DNA from: Nitrospirota bacterium
Lineage (GTDB): Bacteria > Nitrospirota > Nitrospiria > Nitrospirales > UBA8639
Assembly: GCA_029881175.1 (NCBI GenBank)
Contig: JAOUNC010000210.1
Location: 1 to 5,589, forward strand
DNA length: 5,589 bases
Reading direction: 5' to 3'
Shown here in pieces: positions 1-5,589 of this stretch (its first letter is position 1; every line of letters starts with the position of its first letter). The translations under genes and the position numbers were made by a program. A model generated the notes under the pieces. It was not told the DNA's origin, searched no databases, and saw nothing but the letters and a program-made list of their open reading frames with translations.

Positions 1-283
1 CATCAAGATTGATATGTGGCGCCTCGGCTATGACATGGAAGACTTGGTGACCCAACGGACTCTTCTCAAGAAACGGCAGGAGATGTTGCACGTTCGGTTG
101 TCAGAACTCACAGATCCGCAACGAATTGCCCAGCGAGCGCATGATGAATTAGGGCTTATCGTGCCGCAAGAAGGGCAAGTGGTGATGATTTCTCTCGATA
201 CGAATTCTTCGTCGGAGTCGGATGCCGGTTCGCCGGCGCGATTAGTTCAGAAATTTTCAGATTCATTGTGGGGGCTACCATGA
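1..283 (+). CDS. ftsL: Cell division protein FtsL, C-terminal part (5' end outside window)
   Basis: FtsL is a small bitopic membrane protein of the divisome. With FtsB and FtsQ it recruits and activates the septal synthase FtsW-FtsI. The reading frame is open from the left edge (first whole codon at 2), giving 93 visible residues before the TGA at 281-283. An ATG at 14 exists, but the family has a membrane segment just before this coiled coil, so the true start is probably upstream of the window. Visible parts are a leucine-spaced helix beginning at LGYDMEDL, then the family pattern of a proline/arginine turn (TDPQRIAQRA) and ELGLIVPQEGQVVMI. About 30 residues rich in Ser and acidic residues follow, longer than the usual end of FtsL. 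Sequence similarity in this family is weak, so the call rests on the LGL-P-GQV pattern and on the position directly before ftsI. The stop overlaps the ftsI start. Confidence 0.87.
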   Translation, partial: IKIDMWRLGYDMEDLVTQRTLLKKRQEMLHVRLSELTDPQRIAQRAHDELGLIVPQEGQVVMISLDTNSSSESDAGSPARLVQKFSDSLWGLP

Positions 284-2049
284 GCGGGAACACCCAGGAC
301 ATTCACCCTGTTTGTAAGATGCGTAGTGGCATTGTGTGCCTCTGTCTGCTCTTCGGATTTGGCTTGATCGGGTGTCGGTTGTTTTATTTGCAGGTTTTTC
401 AGTCTGACGCGGGAGCGCATCAAGTGCAGCAGCAACATCAGCGAACGTTGGTTGTTCAGCCAGACCGGGGGGTGATCGTTGATCGCCACGGCCATCCGTT
501 GGCCATGAATGTTGATGTGCCTTCTGTCTATGTCAATCTTGCCTCTCTCAAGGATCCGAAGCAAACCGCACGAGCCTTAGCGCCGGTTCTGGATATGCGT
601 GTTACCCAATTACGCGAGCTGTTTCAGCAATCGCAATCACGTGTCCGGATCAAGCGGCAAATTCCTGAAGACATGGCCAAGCGGATAGAGTCGATGGCAA
701 TCCCGGGTGTAGAAGTGACCAGAAGTCCGCATCGTTTTTACCCCAAGGGGGAATTGGGTTCTCATATTGTGGGTTTTGCGGGTGATGATAATCAGGGGTT
801 GGAAGGGATTGAGTTTCATTACGAGTCCTATTTGCGTGGAGAGAAGAACTTGGTGCAGTACCAGCGGGATGCCAAGGGTGGGATGATTTCATCGCTCGGG
901 AATCATGCTTCTACGAGCCCTCTCACGGGGTATCATGTCACGCTGACGATTGATGAAGTGATCCAATTTATTGCCGAAGATGAATTGGCCAAAGCGGTTC
1001 GGCAGAGTGGAGCAAAATCCGGAACGATTTTAATCATGGACCCCATGACGGGTTCAATTTTAGCGTGGGCCCTGTATCCCACGTTTGATCCCAATCACTT
1101 TAGGAAGCTTTCTGCGAAAGATTGGAGAAATTGGGCGGTTACGGATCCCTATGAGCCGGGGTCGACGTTGAAGGTGGTGGTGGCTGCCGCAGCCTTGGAA
1201 GAGGGAATCATGGAGCCGGACACCTTGATCTATGGAGGTGATGGCCAAATGTCCGTAGCCGGCACCATTGTCCATGATCACGCTAAGTCCAGTTGGATGA
1301 CCTTCACGGAGGCCGTGGCGCATTCTAGTAATGTGGGAGTCATTAAGGTGGCGGTCGAATTAGGCCCAGCGCGGATGCTGCAATATCTGAAAGCGTTTGG
1401 GTTTGGAGAGAAAACGGGCATAGACCTTTCAGGAGAATCATCAGGGATTTTGCGTGAACTCAACGAATGGAGCGGCCGAAGTCTCTCCTCCTTAGCCATG
1501 GGGCAGGAAATCGCCGTCACCCCGATCCAAATGGTCACGGCGATGTCTGTGGTAGCCAATGGGGGGTGGTTGATGACGCCACATGTAGTGTCTTCGGTTA
1601 TGGATGGGCATGGGCAATCGATACTCACGACAGATCTGGAGCCAAAGCGACGACCCATTTCGGCTCAAACCGCTACACGTCTGAGCCGTATTCTTGAAAC
1701 GGTGGTTGAAAGCGGGACCGGCAAGCAGGCCAAATTGGTGGGGTATCGTGCCGCTGGCAAGACCGGAACTTCGCAAAAAGTTGATCCTCAATCAGGCACC
1801 TATTCGTCATCAAATGTGATTGCGTCGTTTGTGGGATTTGTGCCCGTTGAGCAGCCGCGGCTTGCCATGCTGGTTGTCATCGATGAGCCGGAAGTGGGGC
1901 CATGGGGCGGAGAAGCAGCCGCACCGGTCTTTGGGAGCGTGGCGAAGCGAGTCTTGCCACATTTGGGAATTTTGCCCGGTGGGGCCCAATTGATTCAAGC
2001 GGCATTCTCATCTTCTCAGTCGCCCTCTCTACAAACTGTTGTGCAGTAA
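280..2049 (+). CDS. ftsI: Septal peptidoglycan transpeptidase FtsI (PBP3, class B penicillin-binding protein)
   Basis: FtsI crosslinks peptide stems of septal peptidoglycan on the periplasmic side and works with the glycosyltransferase FtsW. From ATG 280 the protein is 589 residues, a usual length. It has a short cytoplasmic end, one membrane helix at about 16-35 and the family sequence RLFYLQV at 33-39. The PBP dimerisation domain carries R63-G64 and D68-R69, RFYP at 152-155 and GLEGIE at 173-178. The transpeptidase domain covers about 248-565 with all three active-site motifs: S295-T-L-K298 (nucleophile Ser295), S349-S-N351 and K494-T-G-T497. There are no PASTA repeats; a Ser/Gln-rich tail of about 20 residues closes the protein. 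ATG 280 was chosen because it forms an ATGA overlap with the ftsL stop and has a G-run (270-274) five bases upstream; a GTG at 268 would add four residues. Residues 29-32 read LIGC, which resembles a lipobox. SpoVD or PBP2 is less likely given the gene order and the absence of PASTA. Confidence 0.96.
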   Translation: MSGNTQDIHPVCKMRSGIVCLCLLFGFGLIGCRLFYLQVFQSDAGAHQVQQQHQRTLVVQPDRGVIVDRHGHPLAMNVDVPSVYVNLASLKDPKQTARALAPVLDMRVTQLRELFQQSQSRVRIKRQIPEDMAKRIESMAIPGVEVTRSPHRFYPKGELGSHIVGFAGDDNQGLEGIEFHYESYLRGEKNLVQYQRDAKGGMISSLGNHASTSPLTGYHVTLTIDEVIQFIAEDELAKAVRQSGAKSGTILIMDPMTGSILAWALYPTFDPNHFRKLSAKDWRNWAVTDPYEPGSTLKVVVAAAALEEGIMEPDTLIYGGDGQMSVAGTIVHDHAKSSWMTFTEAVAHSSNVGVIKVAVELGPARMLQYLKAFGFGEKTGIDLSGESSGILRELNEWSGRSLSSLAMGQEIAVTPIQMVTAMSVVANGGWLMTPHVVSSVMDGHGQSILTTDLEPKRRPISAQTATRLSRILETVVESGTGKQAKLVGYRAAGKTGTSQKVDPQSGTYSSSNVIASFVGFVPVEQPRLAMLVVIDEPEVGPWGGEAAAPVFGSVAKRVLPHLGILPGGAQLIQAAFSSSQSPSLQTVVQ

Positions 2050-2052
2050 GTC

Positions 2053-3570
2053 GTGACACTTCAAGAATTACTTCGTCCACTAGATACCGTGAACACTCAT
2101 GGCGATCTTCATTCTGAGGTCCTTTCGATTACCGAACAATCGCGTGATGTCCGGCCTGGTTCGGTCTTTGTGGCCATAAAGGGAACACATCGAGATGGGC
2201 ATGATTTTGTGAGTCAGGCGCTTACCCAGGGAGCGGTGGCTGTTGTGGTGGAAGCGGATGCCTTCCAGCAGGTGCAGCCTCAGTCTCTGGTGGAGGCGGG
2301 GGCATTCATTCACGTCAACAACTCCCGCAGGGCGTTGGGAGTCCTTGCTTCTCAGTTTTATGGGAGACCGTCGTTCCAACTGAAAATGGTTGGTGTCACG
2401 GGGACAAACGGAAAAACCACGGTGACGCATCTGGCTAAATCCCTTTTGGAAGCCCATGGGCAACGGGTTGGATTGCTTGGGACCATCGGGTATGTGTTTG
2501 GTGGAGGGCAACGTCCGGCATCCCATACCACCCCGGCTCCGGTGCAACTTCAGGAAATGTTGGGAGAGATGGTCTGTGCGGGAATAGATGTGGCTGTGCT
2601 GGAAGTCTCTTCGCATGCCTTGGCCTTAGACCGGGTCGCGGGCTGTGAGTTTGATATCGTGGTGTTTACAAATTTAACCCAAGACCATTTAGATTTTCAT
2701 CAGACGATGAAGAGCTATTTTGATTCGAAACTCCGCTTATTTACAGACTATGTGGATGGCGGGCAGAAGACTGGTCCTAAACGAGCCTTAATCAATATGG
2801 ACGATCCGTGGGCTCCGTTGATTCTTCAACAATGCGCTATTCCCATCTGGACATTCGGGCTCCATGCCCAAGCGGATATTCACGCGGAAGCGATTCAGTT
2901 GGGTATGGATGGCACGAAATTTATGGTCAATAGCCCTCTCGGGCGCATGACCATCACCAGTCAATTGGTGGGTGAACATAATGTGTCCAATATGTTGGCC
3001 GCTATTGGGATTGGATTAGAGATGGGGATGTCCATCGCCGGCATTGAGCAGGCCTTGCAGTCAGTCACGAATGTTCCCGGGCGTTTTGAACGCATTCAAG
3101 AAAATCAGGATTTTGCGGTGGTCGTCGATTACGCGCATACCGATGATGCGCTGCAGCGTTTGCTGGATGCCGGACAGACTGTCAAACAAGGGCGAATCAT
3201 TACGGTGTTCGGGTGTGGAGGCGATCGAGATCCGGGGAAGAGGTCCAAGATGGGGCAAGTGGCGGTGAAACATAGTGATCTCGTCATCGTCACTTCTGAC
3301 AATCCACGGACGGAGGACCCGCAAGCCATTCTTGCTGATATCGAGGAAGGGATTGAAGCTCTCTCCTCTGAGGAACGATGTCCTTATCGCATGATCGCTG
3401 ATCGGGCAGAAGCCATTCAGGTCGCCATTGAAGCGGCCAATTCCGGTGATCTTGTCTTGATTGCGGGGAAGGGGCATGAAGATTATCAAATTCTTGGGAC
3501 ACAGAAAATTCATTTTGATGATCGGGAAGAAGCCCGAAAGGCCATTCGGCATCGAATGGCTTCACGATAA
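2053..3570 (+). CDS. murE: UDP-N-acetylmuramoyl-L-alanyl-D-glutamate--2,6-diaminopimelate ligase (MurE)
   Basis: MurE is the cytoplasmic ATP-dependent ligase that adds the third stem residue to UDP-MurNAc-L-Ala-D-Glu. The 505-residue protein has the three Mur ligase domains. The N-terminal UDP-binding domain contains SRDVRPGSVFVAIKG (30-44). The central ATPase has the P-loop G117-T-N-G-K121-T-T, T159-T160-P161 for substrate, EVSSH (184-188), the NLTQDHLDFH stretch (207-216) and K226, the likely carbamylated lysine. The C-terminal domain has GRFE (343-346), DYAHTDDAL (359-367), D416-N-P-R419 and GKGHE (472-476). DNPR is the meso-diaminopimelate specificity motif, so lysine or ornithine use is unlikely. 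The GTG at 2053 is the most upstream start possible: one sense codon (GTC) separates it from the in-frame ftsI stop. The N-terminus then matches family length. No strong Shine-Dalgarno is visible, so translation probably couples to ftsI. Confidence 0.97.
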   Translation: MTLQELLRPLDTVNTHGDLHSEVLSITEQSRDVRPGSVFVAIKGTHRDGHDFVSQALTQGAVAVVVEADAFQQVQPQSLVEAGAFIHVNNSRRALGVLASQFYGRPSFQLKMVGVTGTNGKTTVTHLAKSLLEAHGQRVGLLGTIGYVFGGGQRPASHTTPAPVQLQEMLGEMVCAGIDVAVLEVSSHALALDRVAGCEFDIVVFTNLTQDHLDFHQTMKSYFDSKLRLFTDYVDGGQKTGPKRALINMDDPWAPLILQQCAIPIWTFGLHAQADIHAEAIQLGMDGTKFMVNSPLGRMTITSQLVGEHNVSNMLAAIGIGLEMGMSIAGIEQALQSVTNVPGRFERIQENQDFAVVVDYAHTDDALQRLLDAGQTVKQGRIITVFGCGGDRDPGKRSKMGQVAVKHSDLVIVTSDNPRTEDPQAILADIEEGIEALSSEERCPYRMIADRAEAIQVAIEAANSGDLVLIAGKGHEDYQILGTQKIHFDDREEARKAIRHRMASR

Positions 3571-3573
3571 TTC

Positions 3574-3579
3574 GGATGA
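3574..3579 (+). promoter_or_regulatory. Possible Shine-Dalgarno favouring the inner murF start
   Basis: GGATGA lies eight bases before the ATG at 3588 and overlaps the ATG at 3576. It is an imperfect match to GGAGGU. It supports the inner start weakly and is the only such motif near either candidate. Confidence 0.3.
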
Positions 3580-4994
3580 CCGAATCCATGGCAACCTTTG
3601 AGGTGGATGACGTGTTGGCAGCGACGCAAGGCATCTTACTCACGCAAGAACCCAAAGGAAGGTTTCGTGGGGTGGAAACGGATTCTCGAGCCGTCAAGCC
3701 AGGTGATTTGTTTGTTGCCCTGCAAGGCGAGCATTTTGATGGCCATGAATTTATTGGACAAGCCTGGCAAAAGGGAGCGAAGGGGGTCGTCGTTGAAGAG
3801 ACGAGGGTTGCCAATGTTTTAAAAGTCCGGCAGAAGAGGAAGCAGGACTCTCTGGCTGTGTTCGGCGTGCCCCATACTCTACGGGCCTACCAGGATCTAG
3901 CGCAGTTCCATCGCGCACGGTTCTCCATCCCTGTCATTGCCATCACCGGCAGTAATGGTAAGACGACGACGAAGGAAATGGTCAGTCGAGTCTTAGGGAC
4001 TCGGTGGCGGGTTCTTCAAACGCATGGGAATTTCAATAATGCCATTGGCGTTCCCAAGACCCTGTTGGGTCTTCAGGCAAGGCATCAGGCGGCTGTGATT
4101 GAAATGGGCGTGGATCAGGTGGGGCAGACCACTCGACTCTGTGATATGGCCAGGCCAACGTTGGGTGTTGTGACGAATGTCGGGCCAGACCATTTAGAGT
4201 TTTATAAAACGATGGCGCGTTCTGCGGCGTCGAAAGCCGAATTGTTCGACTGGTTGCCCAGTGATGGCGCCGCCATTTTGAATGCAGATGACCGGTATTT
4301 CCCCCAATTTTTGAAAAAAGTGGGTTGTCCGGTTATTTCCTTCGGGTTGGCACATCCTGCCGATGTTCGAGGAACCAAGGCCGTCTGGAATGGGCGACAA
4401 ACCGCTTTTCGTCTATGGTTGCCGAATCGGAAGACCAGCCAACATGCTCAAGTGCGAACCATGGGCTTACATAATATCTCGAATGCGCTGGCCGGGGCGG
4501 CGGTGGGTCATGCGTTGGGCCTTTCTGCACCTGACATTGTGTCCGGATTGGCGAAATTTCGTCCTGCGCCCATGCGATCGGAAGTACGTCGATATGGAGG
4601 CGTGACGTATCTTTATGATTGTTATAACGCCAATCCTGCCTCGGTGAAAGCTGCGCTGGATGTCTTGGTTGAACTGGATCCTCAGCGACGAACGATTGCG
4701 GTCCTGGGGGATATGCTGGAGCTGGGACCCAAGGAAGCGCAATTTCATGAGGAGATTGGTCGTTATGCCGCAAAGAACCAAGTTGGTCATCTGATTGCTT
4801 GTGGGGCCTTTGGCGGCATGATGCAGAAAGGTGCGCTGAGGGTACGAAAAAATATGGATGTCACCGTCGTCAAGGATGCCTTAGAGGCAGGAGCGTTTTT
4901 GAAAACGCTTGTGAAGCGTGATGACATGGTTTTGATTAAAGCCTCAAGAGGCGCAAAAATGGAACGCGTGTTTGATGTGCTTCAGTCGCGGTAA
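3576..4994 (+). CDS. murF: UDP-N-acetylmuramoyl-tripeptide--D-alanyl-D-alanine ligase (MurF)
   Basis: MurF joins D-Ala-D-Ala to the UDP-MurNAc-tripeptide made by MurE, completing the cytoplasmic pentapeptide precursor. The 472-residue protein is of normal length. Its N-terminal domain has DSRAVKPGDLFVALQGEHFDGH (36-57). The ATPase domain has the P-loop G125-S-N-G-K129-T-T-T-K, the HGNFNNAIGVP stretch (150-160), EMG (176-178), NVGPDHLE (201-208), K220 as the probable carbamylated lysine, and NADD (236-239). The C-terminal domain has HNISNALA (300-307), DCYNANPAS (348-356), LGDMLELG (377-384) and K455-A-S-R458, where many relatives have KGSR. The start is uncertain: ATG 3576 is five bases after murE but has no clear Shine-Dalgarno, while an in-frame ATG at 3588 is preceded by GGATGA at 3574-3579 and would begin MATFEVDDVL, which also suits the family. 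The difference is four residues. MurF resembles its neighbour MurE, as expected for paralogous ligases. Confidence 0.96.
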   Translation: MTESMATFEVDDVLAATQGILLTQEPKGRFRGVETDSRAVKPGDLFVALQGEHFDGHEFIGQAWQKGAKGVVVEETRVANVLKVRQKRKQDSLAVFGVPHTLRAYQDLAQFHRARFSIPVIAITGSNGKTTTKEMVSRVLGTRWRVLQTHGNFNNAIGVPKTLLGLQARHQAAVIEMGVDQVGQTTRLCDMARPTLGVVTNVGPDHLEFYKTMARSAASKAELFDWLPSDGAAILNADDRYFPQFLKKVGCPVISFGLAHPADVRGTKAVWNGRQTAFRLWLPNRKTSQHAQVRTMGLHNISNALAGAAVGHALGLSAPDIVSGLAKFRPAPMRSEVRRYGGVTYLYDCYNANPASVKAALDVLVELDPQRRTIAVLGDMLELGPKEAQFHEEIGRYAAKNQVGHLIACGAFGGMMQKGALRVRKNMDVTVVKDALEAGAFLKTLVKRDDMVLIKASRGAKMERVFDVLQSR

Positions 4995-5025
4995 TGGGAA
5001 TTGAGATGCTTTTTGCACAGAGGTC

Positions 5026-5054
5026 CCATGCAAGTTGTGAAAAGAAATGCATGG
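5026..5054 (+). repeat. Inverted repeat with 7-bp arms and 15-base loop
   Basis: CCATGCA at 5026-5032 pairs perfectly with TGCATGG at 5048-5054, leaving a 15-base A-rich loop. In RNA the stem would bury the ATG at 5028, just after the GAGGT site. No T-run follows, so it is not an intrinsic terminator. The short stem and long loop make it a weak structure. Confidence 0.3.
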
Positions 5055-5129
5055 CGAAAATTCTGGAGAGACGAATGTCCATGTTTGACCAAACACAAAT
5101 TTTTTCTCTTTAAAGGTCTTAAGACGTAA
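5028..5129 (+). CDS. Possible small ORF of 33 codons between murF and mraY
   Basis: An ATG at 5028 opens a frame of 33 residues ending at the TAA 5127-5129. I do not recognise the product. It is strongly basic (nine Lys/Arg), with two Trp (residues 9 and 13), a Cys-Pro-Cys at 17-19 and a KFFLFKGLK end; no signal peptide or clear membrane helix is seen. In favour: GAGGT at 5020-5024 is a good Shine-Dalgarno match, though four bases from its last G to the ATG is slightly short. The ORF fills most of the only sizeable gap in the operon and ends six bases before the mraY ATG, in the same frame. Since mraY lacks a good site of its own, the ORF could act as a coupling or leader cistron. Against: it is very short, it is unlike any dcw gene I know, and chance ORFs of this size are common. 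It may simply be untranslated spacer. Confidence 0.2.
   Translation: MQVVKRNAWRKFWRDECPCLTKHKFFLFKGLKT
5085..5114 (+). promoter_or_regulatory. Weak sigma-70-like promoter candidate before mraY
   Basis: TTGACC at 5085-5090 matches five of six -35 consensus bases. TTTAAA at 5109-5114 matches four of six -10 bases, with an 18-base spacer. Transcription would begin at about 5121, giving a leader of roughly 15 bases for mraY. The AT-rich gap makes such matches likely by chance. Confidence 0.15.
5108..5125. repeat. Two abutting perfect palindromes just upstream of mraY
   Basis: CTTTAAAG (5108-5115) and GTCTTAAGAC (5116-5125) are each perfectly self-complementary and lie directly side by side, 10 bases before the mraY ATG. 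They overlap the -10 end of the promoter candidate. They could be a protein-binding site, but short AT-rich palindromes arise readily by chance and no known operator is recognised. Confidence 0.3.
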
Positions 5130-5135
5130 ATCCAT

Positions 5136-5589
5136 ATGCTGTATTTGTGGTTATATCCTCTGCATGGTGAGTTTGCGATTTTTAATGTCTTTCGCTACCT
5201 CAGTTTCCGCATGATTTATGCGGCGATTACCGCCTTTCTTATTGTTTTTTTTCTGGCTCCGCCTGTCATCAAGAAATTGCAAACTCTGGGGTTAGGGCAA
5301 AAGATCCGGACTGATGGGCCACAATCGCATTTTGGTAAATCCGGCACTCCAACGATGGGAGGGATGCTGATTCTCTTTTCTGTTCTCGCTGCCACGCTGT
5401 TATGGGCCGATGTGTCTAATTATTACGTCTGGTTGGTCATGTTGGCGCTTGTCGGTTTCGGCATGATCGGGTTTGTCGATGATTACATCAAAATCTTACG
5501 AGGGCGGTCAGAAGGGTTAACCCCCACGCAAAAGTTTGTCGGACAGTTAGGCGTGGGGTTGGGCATTGGATTGTTTTTCTATCTTTCCC
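5136..5589 (+). CDS. mraY: Phospho-N-acetylmuramoyl-pentapeptide transferase (MraY), N-terminal part (3' end outside window)
   Basis: MraY is the integral membrane enzyme that transfers phospho-MurNAc-pentapeptide from UDP to undecaprenyl phosphate, making lipid I at the inner face of the membrane. From ATG 5136, 151 codons are open to the right edge. The start fits the family: FNVFRYLSFR (16-25) aligns with the FNVFSYLTFR region of the E. coli enzyme at about the same distance from the N-terminus, and an in-frame TAA at 5127 rules out anything much longer. Visible membrane helices lie at about 23-45, 75-91, 96-113 and 134-151. The conserved DGPQSHFGKSGTPTMGG loop (60-76) and the FVDDY motif (113-117) are present; D115 and D116 correspond to the catalytic or magnesium-binding aspartates. 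The third aspartate and the histidine-rich motif lie beyond the window. No good Shine-Dalgarno is close to the ATG: the AAAGGT at 5112-5117 is 18 bases away. It receives the product of MurF, the preceding gene. Confidence 0.95.
   Translation, partial: MLYLWLYPLHGEFAIFNVFRYLSFRMIYAAITAFLIVFFLAPPVIKKLQTLGLGQKIRTDGPQSHFGKSGTPTMGGMLILFSVLAATLLWADVSNYYVWLVMLALVGFGMIGFVDDYIKILRGRSEGLTPTQKFVGQLGVGLGIGLFFYLS

Noticed and set aside
14..16. ATG as a possible start of ftsL
   Set aside because: Starting here would leave the protein without its membrane segment, and the frame stays open to the left edge.
268..270. GTG as a possible start of ftsI
   Set aside because: It would overlap ftsL by 16 bases; the ATG at 280 has the ATGA junction and a G-run at suitable spacing.
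2080..2616. Minus-strand open frame of 178 codons opposite murE
   Set aside because: It lies wholly inside the conserved N-terminal and ATPase coding region of murE; its translation shows no recognisable domain.
3290..3814. Minus-strand open frame of 174 codons across the murE-murF junction
   Set aside because: It is antisense to two well-supported genes, and its Ser/Pro/Cys-rich composition is typical of a shadow frame.
4333..4773. Minus-strand open frame of 146 codons opposite murF
   Set aside because: It is antisense to the conserved C-terminal half of MurF; its Pro/Arg/His-rich translation looks like a frame artefact.
4995..5020. Intrinsic terminator directly after murF
   Set aside because: The T-run at 5010-5014 is not preceded by a GC-rich stem, so nothing supports termination here.
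1..5589. Mobile element, CRISPR array, tRNA or rRNA, or a novel system
   Set aside because: No repeats in array, no transposase or integrase, no RNA gene features; nearly all the DNA is accounted for by five conserved dcw genes.

Overview
The window is an ordinary stretch of a bacterial division and cell wall (dcw) cluster. It reads entirely on the + strand in the order ftsL (3' part), ftsI, murE, murF, mraY (5' part). This order and the sequences fit a diderm bacterium with meso-diaminopimelate peptidoglycan. MurE carries the DNPR signature of DAP-adding enzymes, and FtsI ends shortly after the transpeptidase domain with no PASTA repeats. Base composition looks close to half G+C by eye. I lean weakly towards a Nitrospirota-like lineage from the general look of the proteins, but nothing here proves a phylum.

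Layout: positions 1-283 encode the periplasmic coiled-coil end of FtsL; its N-terminus and membrane segment lie upstream of the window. FtsI (280-2049) overlaps it by an ATGA junction. MurE (2053-3570) begins three bases after the ftsI stop with a GTG, in the same reading frame as ftsI. MurF (3576-4994) follows after five bases. A 141-base gap then breaks the tight spacing. It holds a possible 33-codon ORF, a 7-bp inverted repeat around that ORF's start codon, two abutting short palindromes and a weak promoter-like pair. MraY starts at 5136 and runs off the right edge after 151 codons.

The genes form one pathway. MurE adds meso-DAP to UDP-MurNAc-L-Ala-D-Glu, and MurF adds D-Ala-D-Ala. MraY moves the finished phospho-MurNAc-pentapeptide onto undecaprenyl phosphate to give lipid I. 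FtsI crosslinks the new strands at the septum, where FtsL helps recruit and activate it. Near-zero spacing from ftsL to murF points to one transcript with translational coupling.

I found no evidence of a new system, mobile element, CRISPR array or RNA gene. The only stretch not explained by the conserved genes is the murF-mraY gap, and the signals there are modest.
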